Assembly: GCF_030929495.1 (NCBI RefSeq)
Contig: NZ_JAVFWN010000019.1
Coordinates: 1 to 64,000 of the forward strand
Length of the DNA: 64,000 bases
Source of the DNA: Nocardioides sp. LHD-245
GTDB lineage: Bacteria > Actinomycetota > Actinomycetes > Propionibacteriales > Nocardioidaceae
Reading direction: 5' to 3'
The notes beneath the pieces were generated by a model. It was not told the DNA's origin. It was given only the letters and a program-made list of their open reading frames with translations, and searched no databases. Positions 11,122 to 19,857 of this stretch are shown one piece after another; the stretch's first letter is position 1, and the number at the start of each line of letters is the position of its first letter. A program made the position numbers and the translations under genes.

Positions 11122-12327
11122 ATGAACATCGATCTGGAGCCGCAGCAGGTAGCCCTGCGCGAGGAGCTCCGCGCGTACTTCGCCCAGCTCGTCACGCCCG
11201 AGGTCCGGGCCGGCCTCGCGTCCGCCACCGGCGAGTTCGGCGAGGCGGGCGTCTACAAGGACGTCATCCGCCAGATCGGCAAGGACGGCTGGCTCGGCAT
11301 CGGCTGGCCCAAGGAGTACGGCGGCCAGGCCCGCTCCATGGTCGAGCAGCTGATCTTCACCGACGTCGCCGCGATCGCCGGGGTGCCGATCCCGTACCTG
11401 ACGCTCAACACGGTGGGCCCGACGATCATGCGCTACGGGTCGACCGAGCAGAAGGACTACTTCCTCCCGAGGATCCTCGCCGGCGAGCTGCACTTCTCGA
11501 TCGGCTACTCGGAGCCCGGCTCGGGCACCGATCTCGCCTCGCTCAAGACGAAGGCGACGCTCGAGGGCGACGAGTGGGTGATCAACGGCCAGAAGATGTG
11601 GACCTCCCTCATCCAGTACGCCGACTGGCTCTGGATGGCCTGCCGCACCGAGCCGGATGCGCCTCGCCACAAGGGTCTCTCCATGATCCTGGTGCCGGCC
11701 GACGCGCCCGGCGTGTCCTACACCCCGGTCCACACCGTCGCCGGCGTCGGCACCTCGGCGACGTACTACTCCGACGTGCGCGTGCCCGCCGCCAACCTGG
11801 TCAGCGAGCGCGGCGGTGGCTGGGCCCTGATGACCAACCAGCTCAACCACGAGCGCGTGGCGCTCACCTCGGCCGCTCCGCTCGTGCACTCGCTGCAGCT
11901 CGTGAAGGACTGGGCCGCCGAGACCCGGCTCCCCTCGACCTCGGGGGGCGCCGGGGCGCGCGTCATCGACACCGAGTGGGTGCAGATCGCGCTCGGTCGC
12001 GCCCATGCCCGGGTCGAGGCGCTCTCGCTGATCAACTGGAAGCTCGCGGCCGATGCCGACCACGGCGTACCGCTCTCCCCCGCCGAGGCCTCGGCCACGA
12101 AGATCTACGGCTCCGAGCTCGCCACCGAGGTCTACCGCTCGCTGATGGAGATCGTCGGCCCCCACGCGGGCGTCACCGGCGACTCGCCCGGTGCCGTGCT
12201 CGCGGGCCGTCTCGAGAGGTTCCACCGCTCCTCGCTGGTGATGACCTTCGGTGGCGGCACCAACGAGATCCAGCGCGACATCATCGGGTACGTCGGCCTC
12301 GGCCTGCCCGCCGCCAAGCGAGCCTGA
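11122..12327 (+). CDS. fadE26: Steroid acyl-CoA dehydrogenase subunit, FadE26/ChsE4-like
   Basis: A 401-residue acyl-CoA dehydrogenase with FAD/substrate motifs SIGYSEPGSGTDLASL and KMWTSL, and the C-terminal FGGGTNEIQRDIIG. In Mycobacterium tuberculosis FadE26 and FadE27 form an alpha2beta2 enzyme (ChsE4-ChsE5) that desaturates the CoA ester of the C8 cholesterol side chain; there the FadE26 subunit supplies the catalytic glutamate. Here fadE26, fadE27 and fadD17 occur in the same order as in mycobacteria. A GAGGAG ribosome site is 5 nt before the ATG, and the KstR-type operator lies 47-60 nt upstream. Confidence 0.9.
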   Translation: MNIDLEPQQVALREELRAYFAQLVTPEVRAGLASATGEFGEAGVYKDVIRQIGKDGWLGIGWPKEYGGQARSMVEQLIFTDVAAIAGVPIPYLTLNTVGPTIMRYGSTEQKDYFLPRILAGELHFSIGYSEPGSGTDLASLKTKATLEGDEWVINGQKMWTSLIQYADWLWMACRTEPDAPRHKGLSMILVPADAPGVSYTPVHTVAGVGTSATYYSDVRVPAANLVSERGGGWALMTNQLNHERVALTSAAPLVHSLQLVKDWAAETRLPSTSGGAGARVIDTEWVQIALGRAHARVEALSLINWKLAADADHGVPLSPAEASATKIYGSELATEVYRSLMEIVGPHAGVTGDSPGAVLAGRLERFHRSSLVMTFGGGTNEIQRDIIGYVGLGLPAAKRA

Positions 12328-12344
12328 GCGCACAGGAGCACACC

Positions 12345-13388
12345 ATGGACTTCCTCTTCACCCCCGAGCAGGACGAGGCCGCCGAGCTGGCCGCGCGGAT
12401 CCTCACCGACAAGACCGCCAACGAGCGGCTCAAGGAGGTCGAGGCCGGCGGCGACCGGTTCGACCGCGCGCTGTGGCGCGACCTCGAGGAGGCGGGCCTG
12501 CTGAGCCTGCACCTTCCCGAGGACCAGGGCGGCGCCGGGCTCGGCCTGATCGAGCTGGCCCGCATCCTGGTCGAGGTCGGCAAGCGGGTCGCTCCCGTGC
12601 CGCTCGCCGTCCACGGCGCCTGCACCGCGCTGCTCGCCGGGCAGGGACTGCCGGTCGGCGACCGGCTCTATGCCGCCGCGGTCGCCGAGGAGCACGCGCA
12701 CCTACCAGCCTCACCTGTCGTCACCGCCTCCGCGGACGAGGCGCTGACCGGCGTCAAGACGCTCGTCCGGGCCGGGACGGCCGCCGACGCCCTGCTCGTG
12801 ACCGCCACGGGCCCGTCCGGCCCGGGCGTCTACCTCGTCGACGCGACGGCGCCCGGCGTCGATCGGGTCGCGCAGCGCACCAGCGATGGCGACGCCGCGG
12901 CCCTGGTGACCTTCTCCGCCGCGGCCGCCACCCCCGTGGGCGGCGCCGAGGCACCCGAGCAGCTCGGCCAGCTCCTCGTCGCGCTCGCCGCGGCCGAGCA
13001 GCTGGGCGTCACGGAGGGGGCGCTGCGCCTCACCGCCGAGTACGCCAAGACCCGCGAGCAGTTCGGACGCCCGATCGGCACCTTCCAGGCGGTGTCCCAG
13101 CGTCTCGCCGACGGCTTCATCGACGTCCTCGGCCAGCGCCTCACCCTGTGGCAGGCCGTGTGGCGTCTCCAGGCCGGACTGCCCGCGGCGACCGAGGTGG
13201 CGACCGCGAAGCTGTGGGCCGCCGACGCCGGGCACCGGATCGCCCACACCACGGTCCACGTCCACGGTGGCGTGGGCATCGATCTCGACGGCGAGGCGCA
13301 CCGCTACTTCACCAGCGGCAAGCGGTTCGAGTTCCTCTTCGGGGGCGCGACCGAGCAGGCCCTGGCGATCGGCCGCAGCTTCGCGTGA
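12345..13388 (+). CDS. fadE27: Steroid acyl-CoA dehydrogenase subunit, FadE27/ChsE5-like
   Basis: A 347-residue acyl-CoA dehydrogenase, shorter than its neighbour and divergent in the middle, as expected for the non-catalytic FadE27-type subunit of the ChsE4-ChsE5 heterotetramer. The C-terminal half keeps the FAD-contact motifs AEYAKTREQFGRPIGTFQAVSQ and FLFGGATEQALAIG and the ACAD helix HVHGGVGIDLDGEAHRYF. AGGAG lies 6 nt before the ATG, 18 bp after fadE26. Its stop overlaps the GTG of fadD17. Pairing with the preceding gene is inferred from order and family. Confidence 0.88.
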   Translation: MDFLFTPEQDEAAELAARILTDKTANERLKEVEAGGDRFDRALWRDLEEAGLLSLHLPEDQGGAGLGLIELARILVEVGKRVAPVPLAVHGACTALLAGQGLPVGDRLYAAAVAEEHAHLPASPVVTASADEALTGVKTLVRAGTAADALLVTATGPSGPGVYLVDATAPGVDRVAQRTSDGDAAALVTFSAAAATPVGGAEAPEQLGQLLVALAAAEQLGVTEGALRLTAEYAKTREQFGRPIGTFQAVSQRLADGFIDVLGQRLTLWQAVWRLQAGLPAATEVATAKLWAADAGHRIAHTTVHVHGGVGIDLDGEAHRYFTSGKRFEFLFGGATEQALAIGRSFA

Positions 13389-14896
13389 CGGTCCGGGACC
13401 TGCTCCTCGCCCGGGCCGACGACGACCGGCCGGCGCTGCGCTGGCGGGAGGCAGGCGCGGTCCGCGAGCTGTCGTGGCGGCAGTACGCCGCCGCGGCGGC
13501 TCGCCTGGCCGCCGGAGTCGAGCGTCGGCTCGCGCCCGACGTACCACCCCATGTCGGAGTGCTGCTGCCCAACGGGCCCGCCTTCGCGCTGCACCTGGCG
13601 GCCGCCGGCCTCGGCGGCCATGTCCTGGTGGGCCTGAACACGACGCGCCGGGGCGAGGCCCTCGACGCCGATGTCGCCAAGGCCGACTGCCAGTTCGTCA
13701 TCGACTCCCCCGACCTCGCGCTCAGCGCCCTCGCCGCCACCGAGGACGCCGCGCTCCCTGGCGCGACGCCCACACCCGAGTCACTGTTCATGCTCATCTT
13801 CACCAGCGGCACCAGCGGCTCGCCGAAGGCCGTGCGCGTCACCCACGAGAAGATCACCGGTCCCGGCACCCACCTCGTGCGCCGGCTCGGGCTCACGGCT
13901 CACGACGTGCACTACGTGTCGATGCCGATGTTCCACTCCAACGCCGTGATGGCGGGCTGGGCGCCGGCGCTCACCACCGGTGCCTCGTTCGCGGTCGCGG
14001 CCTTCTCCGCACGCGGATTCCTGCCCGACGTCCGCGACTTCGGGGCGACCTACGCCAACTACGTCGGAAAGCCGCTGACCTACGTCCTCGCGACGCCCGA
14101 ACGGCCCGACGACGCCGACAACCCGCTGCGTCTCGCGTTCGGCAACGAGGCCAACGAGGCAGACATCGCGGCCTTCGCCACGCGCTTCGGGTGCGAGGTC
14201 GTCGACTCCTACTCCTCGACGGAGAACGCCGTCATCGTGCAGCGCCGGCCGGGCATGCCCCGCGGCGCCCTCGGCCGGCCACTGCCGGGCGTGGCCGTGC
14301 TGGCCCCCGACTCCGGCGAGGTGACCGCCGACGCGGTCTTCGACGATGCGGGCCGCCTCCTGAACCCCGACGAGGCCATCGGCGAGCTGGTCAACACCAC
14401 GGGTGCCGGCGCCTTCGCCGGCTACTACGGCGACGCCGCCGCCGAGGCCGAGCGGATGCGCGGCGGCAGGTACTGGTCCGGCGACCTCGCCTACCGCGAC
14501 GCCGACGGCTGGGTCTACTTCGCCGGCCGGTCCGGCGAGTGGCTGCGGGTCGACGGGGAGAACCTCGCGGCGGCGCCCATCGAGCGGATCCTGCTGCGGC
14601 ACCCGGCGATCGGCGAGGCGGCCGTGTACGCCGTCCCGGACCCGAAGGTCGGCGACCAGGTCGCCTGCGCCCTCATCCTGCGCGGGGCGCTGACCCCCGG
14701 GGCTTTCGAGGCCTTCCTCGCGGATCAGGCGGACCTCTCCCGCCAGGCCTGGCCACGCTATGTGCGCATCGTCGACAGCTTGCCCCGCACCGCCACCAAC
14801 AAGGTGGTCAAGCGCGAGCTCACGGCCGCCGGCGTCGTCCCGGCCGACGACGCGCCGGTGTGGGTGCGGGCCGAACGCGGGACGGCGTACGCCTGA
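13385..14896 (+). CDS. fadD17: Acyl-CoA synthetase, FadD17-like (steroid side chain)
   Basis: A 503-residue AMP-forming ligase with the P-loop-like LIFTSGTSGSPKAV (from about residue 137), YSSTEN (A5 region), SGDLAYRDADGWVYFAGR and a C-terminal TNKVVK catalytic lysine. FadD17 of mycobacteria activates steroids with a shortened (C5) side chain. Its place after fadE26-fadE27 copies the Rv3504-Rv3506 order. The GTG start overlaps the fadE27 stop (GTGA), so the three are coupled. It ends 18 bp from the convergent LVIVD-repeat gene with no obvious terminator. Confidence 0.88.
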   Translation: MTVRDLLLARADDDRPALRWREAGAVRELSWRQYAAAAARLAAGVERRLAPDVPPHVGVLLPNGPAFALHLAAAGLGGHVLVGLNTTRRGEALDADVAKADCQFVIDSPDLALSALAATEDAALPGATPTPESLFMLIFTSGTSGSPKAVRVTHEKITGPGTHLVRRLGLTAHDVHYVSMPMFHSNAVMAGWAPALTTGASFAVAAFSARGFLPDVRDFGATYANYVGKPLTYVLATPERPDDADNPLRLAFGNEANEADIAAFATRFGCEVVDSYSSTENAVIVQRRPGMPRGALGRPLPGVAVLAPDSGEVTADAVFDDAGRLLNPDEAIGELVNTTGAGAFAGYYGDAAAEAERMRGGRYWSGDLAYRDADGWVYFAGRSGEWLRVDGENLAAAPIERILLRHPAIGEAAVYAVPDPKVGDQVACALILRGALTPGAFEAFLADQADLSRQAWPRYVRIVDSLPRTATNKVVKRELTAAGVVPADDAPVWVRAERGTAYA

Positions 14897-14914
14897 TCGG
14901 CCCGGATCGAGGGC

Positions 14915-16414
14915 TCAGGGCAGCAGCGCCGCGGCCGCCCCCCGGAGGCCGACGGCGAAGAAGCCCTCGTCCATGTCGGTGTACCAGACCTGGCCCCGCT
15001 CGAGGTCCCACGCCGGCTGGGACAGCGCCGCGGCGCCGTTCGGACCAGGCTGGTTGAAGTAGCCGACCTCCCGGGGACGGGTGACGTCGGAGATGTCGAA
15101 CAGGCGCAGCCCCGAGCCGATCATCGAGCAGCCGGCGATCTTCGGGTCGTCCCGCGTCGGCACCGAGCAGTAGTGCCCGGTGTAGCTGCGGACGATCATC
15201 CGCGCACCCGGGTCGGTCATGACGTCCCCGCGGACCAGCGGATCGTGGACCTCCAGCCTCACGTTGGACACGACGACAGGGGCGCGCGGGTCGGTGACGT
15301 CGATGATCCGCGCCGCTCCGACCGGGCTCTTCGGCGAGTTGATCCGGGTGAAGTCGCCGAACAGGTCGCTGAACTCGTCGACCTCGAGGACGTACCGCCG
15401 CCCGCCGCTGGTGAACGGCTCCGCCACCTGGGGGATGGACGACTCCTCCCAGGTCAGCCGGGAGAGCGTGCGGATCGTGGGCTTCGGGCGCCGGTCCTGG
15501 ATGTCGGAGACGTCGAGGATGTCCAGGCCGGCCCCGTCGAGCAGGCCACCCGTGAGCACGCTCGGGCTGCCGATGTTGGCGACGTACATGGTGCGGCCGT
15601 CGTCGGAGAGACGCAGGCCGTGGTAGACCACACCGGTCTTGGTGTGGAGGATCCGCGGCCGGCGTGGCTCGGTCAGGTCGACCGCGGTCAGCGTGAACCC
15701 CGCCGCGCCCGCTGTCCAGAAGGTCCGGCCGTCCGGAGAGAAGCCGCTCTCGTGGCCCATCACGCCCGACAGCGTCGTCGACCTCAGCCGAGGCTTGCGG
15801 CAGTCCTGGCTGATGTCGTAGACGTCGAGGACGCCCGGCGCCGTGGCCAGGGTGCCCATCACCGCGGCAAGCAGGCCCCGCTCCTCGTTGACCAGCAGCG
15901 ACTCGTGGGGCTGGAGCATGGCCGGCGTGACCAGGTTCGCGGTCCGCACCGGCTTCGCCGGGTCGGTCATGTCGAGCACTACGACGCCCAGCCCGGCGCC
16001 ACCGGTCAGCAGGCCGGGCAGGTTGAGGCCCACCATCAGCGCCGAGTCGTAGTAGGCGCAGGTCCGCCCGGTCGCATCGGTGTAGCGCTGGACCTTGTAG
16101 CCGCCGGAGCCGAGGGTCGAGCGCTTGCCGTGATGACCGACCTGCACCGTGTTGCACCGGTAGCCCTGCCGCGCCCGCCCGGACGTGTAGTCCGCGGCCG
16201 GCACCCGGCCCTGGGTCCCCGTCTCCACCGGGTCGCCGGCGACGCAGGTCGCCCGCGGCACTCCGCCCAGCGAGAGGTCCGCCTGCGACGAGCCCGCCGT
16301 CACCACGGCCCCGGCCAGCATCAGCGCGGCCGCCGACGCCGCCAGGGCCAGTCTGCGCACCGCCTGCCGCCGGGCGCGGTCCGTCGTCTCCTCGTGCACT
16401 ATGCCGACCCCCAT
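14915..16414 (-). CDS. Secreted LVIVD-repeat (beta-propeller-like) protein
   Basis: A 499-residue exported protein. A basic N-terminus and a hydrophobic helix (about residues 20-42, LALAASAAALMLAGAVV) form the signal peptide. The rest has repeated LVIVD-type units such as LGVVVLDMTDPAKPV, LTAVDLTEPRRPRIL, LDILDVSDI, RIIDVTDPRAPVVV and LRLFDISDVTRPREV, each a strand followed by an Asp-Pro turn; together they should make a beta-propeller on the cell surface or outside the cell. Function is unknown. A GTG a few codons downstream is an alternative start. It is convergent with fadD17 and carries no operator, so it need not belong to sterol metabolism. Confidence 0.82.
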   Translation of the reverse strand: MGVGIVHEETTDRARRQAVRRLALAASAAALMLAGAVVTAGSSQADLSLGGVPRATCVAGDPVETGTQGRVPAADYTSGRARQGYRCNTVQVGHHGKRSTLGSGGYKVQRYTDATGRTCAYYDSALMVGLNLPGLLTGGAGLGVVVLDMTDPAKPVRTANLVTPAMLQPHESLLVNEERGLLAAVMGTLATAPGVLDVYDISQDCRKPRLRSTTLSGVMGHESGFSPDGRTFWTAGAAGFTLTAVDLTEPRRPRILHTKTGVVYHGLRLSDDGRTMYVANIGSPSVLTGGLLDGAGLDILDVSDIQDRRPKPTIRTLSRLTWEESSIPQVAEPFTSGGRRYVLEVDEFSDLFGDFTRINSPKSPVGAARIIDVTDPRAPVVVSNVRLEVHDPLVRGDVMTDPGARMIVRSYTGHYCSVPTRDDPKIAGCSMIGSGLRLFDISDVTRPREVGYFNQPGPNGAAALSQPAWDLERGQVWYTDMDEGFFAVGLRGAAAALLP

Positions 16415-16503
16415 GTCGTCTCTGGTACGGCGGCGCCGCGGCCGCCAGGTGGGCTCACCCTCGCACGATCACCCAGGCTCCGTCGACCGTCGGTCGGGAC
16501 GGC

Positions 16504-17157
16504 TCAGCCCGGGTAGGGCAGCTCCGTGCGCCATGCCGCCTCGTCCTGGTCGATCGCGGCCCGCAACGCACGCGCGACATTGTCGGGAGCGAACGGGCCC
16601 TCCTTCTTCAGCAGACCACGGACGGTCACCGACACCGCCCGGATGCCGTCCTCCTTGAGCGTCGCGTCGATGCTGTGCACCAGATTCTGGACACCGGCCT
16701 TCTGCACACCGAGCGAGGCGGCGCCGTGCCACGGCCGGTCGGCGGCCATGCTGCCGGTGACGGTGATCCGGCCACCGGGCCGCAGGAACGGGCGGGCCGC
16801 CTGGACAACCGACAGCAGCGCGCCGACGCCCAGGCGGACGTCCTCGAGCAGCTCGTCCGGGGTGAGGCTGAGCGGATCCTTCTCCCGGTAGGCCGACGGG
16901 TTGAAGTGGACGACGTCGAAGTGCCCGACGTGCTCGCCCATCCGGGTGACCGCGGACCGCGTGGCCGCGTCGTCGGTGAGATCGACGACGGACGATCCGG
17001 CCAGCGCGCCTGCCGCCTCGATGTCCGCGCGCAGGACACTCAGCACGTCCTCCTCGGCACCGAGCAGGCCGACGCTGCCGCCCTCGGCGGCATAGAGGCG
17101 GGCGAGCGATCCGCTCACCCCGGGTCCGGCTCCTGCGATCAGCACGCTGCGGGTCAT
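16504..17157 (-). CDS. Short-chain dehydrogenase-like protein lacking the catalytic tyrosine
   Basis: A 217-residue Rossmann protein with a GAGPGVSGSLA nucleotide motif at residues 8-18 and the SDR beta4/beta5 strands (GGRITVTGSMAAD supplying Ser). Where classical SDRs have YxxxK the sequence reads LGVQK: the lysine is kept but the tyrosine is leucine. It is therefore either a non-catalytic homologue or an atypical SDR. Short for the family (about 250). It stands alone; a proline-rich 28-bp gap separates it from the lipoprotein gene upstream on the same strand. Confidence 0.75.
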   Translation of the reverse strand: MTRSVLIAGAGPGVSGSLARLYAAEGGSVGLLGAEEDVLSVLRADIEAAGALAGSSVVDLTDDAATRSAVTRMGEHVGHFDVVHFNPSAYREKDPLSLTPDELLEDVRLGVGALLSVVQAARPFLRPGGRITVTGSMAADRPWHGAASLGVQKAGVQNLVHSIDATLKEDGIRAVSVTVRGLLKKEGPFAPDNVARALRAAIDQDEAAWRTELPYPG

Positions 17158-17185
17158 CCCGGCAGCGTAATGCGCCGCCGCCCCG

Positions 17186-17692
17186 CTAGCGATCGCAGGC
17201 GCCGAACTCAGATCGCGGCCGCGTGCTGCCCTCGCCCACGATCACCTGGTCGGGCGTCAGCGCCGCGAGCTGGGCCGTCGTGAAGGACACCTGGGTCGCC
17301 TCGGCGTCCTCGCCCGAGTCGTCGGCGGTCACGACGTAGGTGCGACCGTCGGCCAGGGAGAGGTCGTCCGGGCCGGACCACCCGTCGTTCGCGGCGCCGA
17401 GCGCCAGCTCGACCAGGCCATCCCGGCCGGTCTCCGCGTGCCAGCTCCCGAGGATCGGATTGGCCTCGTCCTCGGCGAGCCCGGCGCGGTCGCCGTGGAC
17501 CTCGATCGTGTCGATCCGTCCTTCGCACACGCGGACCAGGACCAGCGGGTGATCCTCGGCGTCGACGGTGATCCCGACCGTGCCGACGATCTCGGTGGTG
17601 ACGGCGTTCCCACATGCCGTGAGGGAGACACCGCCGAGGGCGAGAGCAAGGAAGAGCGTGGGGCGGGCGCCGCGGCGCGTGGGGGCGATCAT
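17186..17692 (-). CDS. Putative lipoprotein
   Basis: A 168-residue protein with an N-terminal signal ending in the lipobox LTAC (about residues 24-27), so it is probably lipid-anchored after lipidation of that cysteine. The mature domain has no family I recognise; it contains two more cysteines (VRVCEGRI and FGACDR) that could pair. It begins 47 bp after the JmjC-like gene on the same strand and may be its operon partner. Start ATG at 17692. Confidence 0.7.
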   Translation of the reverse strand: MIAPTRRGARPTLFLALALGGVSLTACGNAVTTEIVGTVGITVDAEDHPLVLVRVCEGRIDTIEVHGDRAGLAEDEANPILGSWHAETGRDGLVELALGAANDGWSGPDDLSLADGRTYVVTADDSGEDAEATQVSFTTAQLAALTPDQVIVGEGSTRPRSEFGACDR

Positions 17693-17739
17693 GGTCCGAT
17701 CCTCCGTACCCGCGCCCTTCCGCGGTTGAGTACGAGGGC

Positions 17740-18681
17740 TCAGCGGAGCGAGCCCGCACGGAGCGGCCCGACGCCGGAGGCGACGTCGGGGTCGACCGTG
17801 AAGCTCGGGCGCGGGCCCTGTCGCCGGCCGGGGTCCAGGACGCCGGCGCGCCGGCCGAGTCGCATGGCGGCGACCTTCGCCGCCGGGACCAGCCCGCGCT
17901 CGCGGGTGGACCGCGGCGCCCGCCCCAGCCGGTTGCGCAGGTAGTAGTTGGCCGCCCACAGGTGCTCCCGGCGCGCCGAGGCCGCCGTCCAGTGCTCGGT
18001 GGACAACGAGACGTTCATCCCGCCGACGTTCTCGACGCGGTGCGGGCTGTTCTGCGGCCACCAGGCCACCTCCCCGGGCTCCAGGTCGAGCACCGCCGCG
18101 TGCTCGTCGTACCCGAGGTCGAAGGGCAGCTCCTCGTCGGTCTCGCCCGCGACCAGGCGCTCCAGGTTCACGTCGCTCACGAACCGCTCCGCGCGCGGGT
18201 AGACGTAGGCACGCTTGCGGCCGCGCACGTGCCAGAGCAGGTTCGGTTGGTTGTCGGCGTGGTAGTAGACCATCGCCGAGGGAGAGGAGACGATCAGCGT
18301 CGCGGACGTCCGGATCGGGCTGAACCCGGGCACGAGCTCGCGGATCTCGCCGTAGAGCTGCTCGACCTGGCGGGCGACGTCGCGGTCGTGAGCGTCGATG
18401 CCGACCAGGTTGAGCCACAGGTGGCCGCGCGCCACGATCTCCAAGAGCTCCTTGCCCGGCAGGTCGGTCGGCGCTCCGCGGCGCCAGTCCTCCAGGCGCA
18501 GCGGGTCGTCGCCCATGGTGTACGGGTGCACGACCGAGCGCGGCAGCCGGTCGAGCAGGTCAGCCAGCGCGTCGTCGGTGAACATCGGCTGCTCGTGCAG
18601 CAGGTGCCGGGCCCGGTGGGGCCGCGCGCCGAACGCGGCGATGTCGTCGAAGCTCCACGGGAGCAGGTGCGGATCAGTCAC
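17740..18681 (-). CDS. Cupin/JmjC-like Fe(II)- and 2-oxoglutarate-dependent oxygenase
   Basis: A 313-residue protein with a jelly-roll core: YYHADNQPNLLWHVRG near residue 140 provides the HxD part of the iron triad and NSPHRVEN near residue 214 the distal His; GRKRAYVYP and EPGEVAWWP are typical of cupin-8/JmjC-like hydroxylases. Such enzymes hydroxylate proteins or small molecules; the target is not evident. The GTG at 18681 (VTDPHLLPW) is preferred; a GTG 12 codons upstream is possible and neither has a strong ribosome site. It may be co-transcribed with the lipoprotein downstream. Confidence 0.75.
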   Translation of the reverse strand: MTDPHLLPWSFDDIAAFGARPHRARHLLHEQPMFTDDALADLLDRLPRSVVHPYTMGDDPLRLEDWRRGAPTDLPGKELLEIVARGHLWLNLVGIDAHDRDVARQVEQLYGEIRELVPGFSPIRTSATLIVSSPSAMVYYHADNQPNLLWHVRGRKRAYVYPRAERFVSDVNLERLVAGETDEELPFDLGYDEHAAVLDLEPGEVAWWPQNSPHRVENVGGMNVSLSTEHWTAASARREHLWAANYYLRNRLGRAPRSTRERGLVPAAKVAAMRLGRRAGVLDPGRRQGPRPSFTVDPDVASGVGPLRAGSLR

Positions 18682-18750
18682 GCCTACAGGTGCGCGACGG
18701 TCCCCCAAAAGATCCACACCGCAAGATCCGCACCGCCCCGGGTCCTCGAG

Positions 18751-19857
18751 TCAGAGGCCGGCGATCCCGTCGAGCTTCTTGACCGTCGTCTCGAACTCGG
18801 CGACCAGGTCGGCGACCACCTCGGCGACCGGGCGGACCTCGTTCATCCGGCCGACGATCTGCCCGATCGGCATGGAGATGACATCGGGGTCGCCGGAGGC
18901 GTTGATCCGGTTGTGGGCGTCGGCGACGAGGAGGTTCTGCAGCGGCATCGGCAGCGGCGCCGGAGCGTCCTCCTCCGACCACGCCTCGGTCCACTTCGTC
19001 TTGAGCAGGCGGGCCGGCTTGCCCGTGTAGATCCGGGTCCGCACGGTGTCGGACGAGGTGGCCCGCAGGAACGCGGTCTCCCAGCCCTTGTTGCCGGCGA
19101 GGTTGCGGTACTCCTCGGTGCCCAGCCAGATCGAGCCGGTCCACACGCCCTGCGCGCCGAGGGCGAGCGAGGCCGCGATCTGCCGGCCCGAGCCGATGCC
19201 GCCGGCGCCGAGCACCGGGACGTCGGGGCCGACGGCATCGACGATGTCGGGCGTGAGCACCATGGACGCGATCTCACCGGTGTGCCCGCCGGCCTCGTAG
19301 CCCTGGGCGATGATGATGTCGACGCCGTTCGCGACGTGGCTCAGCGCGTGCTTCGGGGCGCCGGCCAGCGCGGCGACCTTGAGACCGGCGTCGTGGCACT
19401 GCTCGATGACATCGACCGGCGGCGAGCCGAGGGCGTTGGCGATGAGCACCGGTCGGTGCTGCAGCGCGACGTCCACGTGGGAGCGGGCGACCGAGTGCAG
19501 CCAGCCGAGGACGCCCTCACGGCCCTCGCCCTCGGGCAGCGGCGGCACGCCGAGCTTGAGCAGGGTCTCGTCGACGAACTTCCTGTGGTCCTCGGGGATG
19601 TACGACGACAGGTCGGCCGAGGTGCCCTCCGTGGGGATCTTCATCGGCATGACCACGTCGACGCCGTAGGGCCTGCCGTCGGTGTTCTCGTCCATCCAGG
19701 TGAGGACCCGGTCGAGCTCGTCGGTGTCGTTGAACCGCACGCAGCCCAGCACGCCCAGGCCGCCCGCGCGGGACACGGCGGCCGCGACGTGCTCGGAGGG
19801 CGTGAACGCGAAGATCGGGTACTCGATGCCGAAGGCATCGCACAGCGCGGTGCGCAT
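18751..19857 (-). CDS. Nitronate monooxygenase-family FMN protein, coupled to fadD19
   Basis: A 368-residue TIM-barrel FMN protein of the nitronate monooxygenase/2-nitropropane dioxygenase family: an N-terminal IEYPIFAFTP strand, GGLGVLG, the FMN-phosphate motifs IAQGYEAGGHTG and GAGGIGSGRQIAASLALGAQGV. The ATG shares its A with the fadD19 stop (TGATG), so it is translated with a steroid CoA ligase and falls under the same KstR-type operator. Family members reduce or oxidise diverse substrates, and one (IpdC) acts in mycobacterial steroid ring catabolism, but this one resembles a different branch. A role on a steroid CoA intermediate is inferred. Confidence 0.85.
   Translation of the reverse strand: MRTALCDAFGIEYPIFAFTPSEHVAAAVSRAGGLGVLGCVRFNDTDELDRVLTWMDENTDGRPYGVDVVMPMKIPTEGTSADLSSYIPEDHRKFVDETLLKLGVPPLPEGEGREGVLGWLHSVARSHVDVALQHRPVLIANALGSPPVDVIEQCHDAGLKVAALAGAPKHALSHVANGVDIIIAQGYEAGGHTGEIASMVLTPDIVDAVGPDVPVLGAGGIGSGRQIAASLALGAQGVWTGSIWLGTEEYRNLAGNKGWETAFLRATSSDTVRTRIYTGKPARLLKTKWTEAWSEEDAPAPLPMPLQNLLVADAHNRINASGDPDVISMPIGQIVGRMNEVRPVAEVVADLVAEFETTVKKLDGIAGL

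Noticed and set aside
14897..14914. Terminator between convergent fadD17 and the LVIVD-repeat gene
   Set aside because: Only 18 bp separate the genes and no convincing stem was found.
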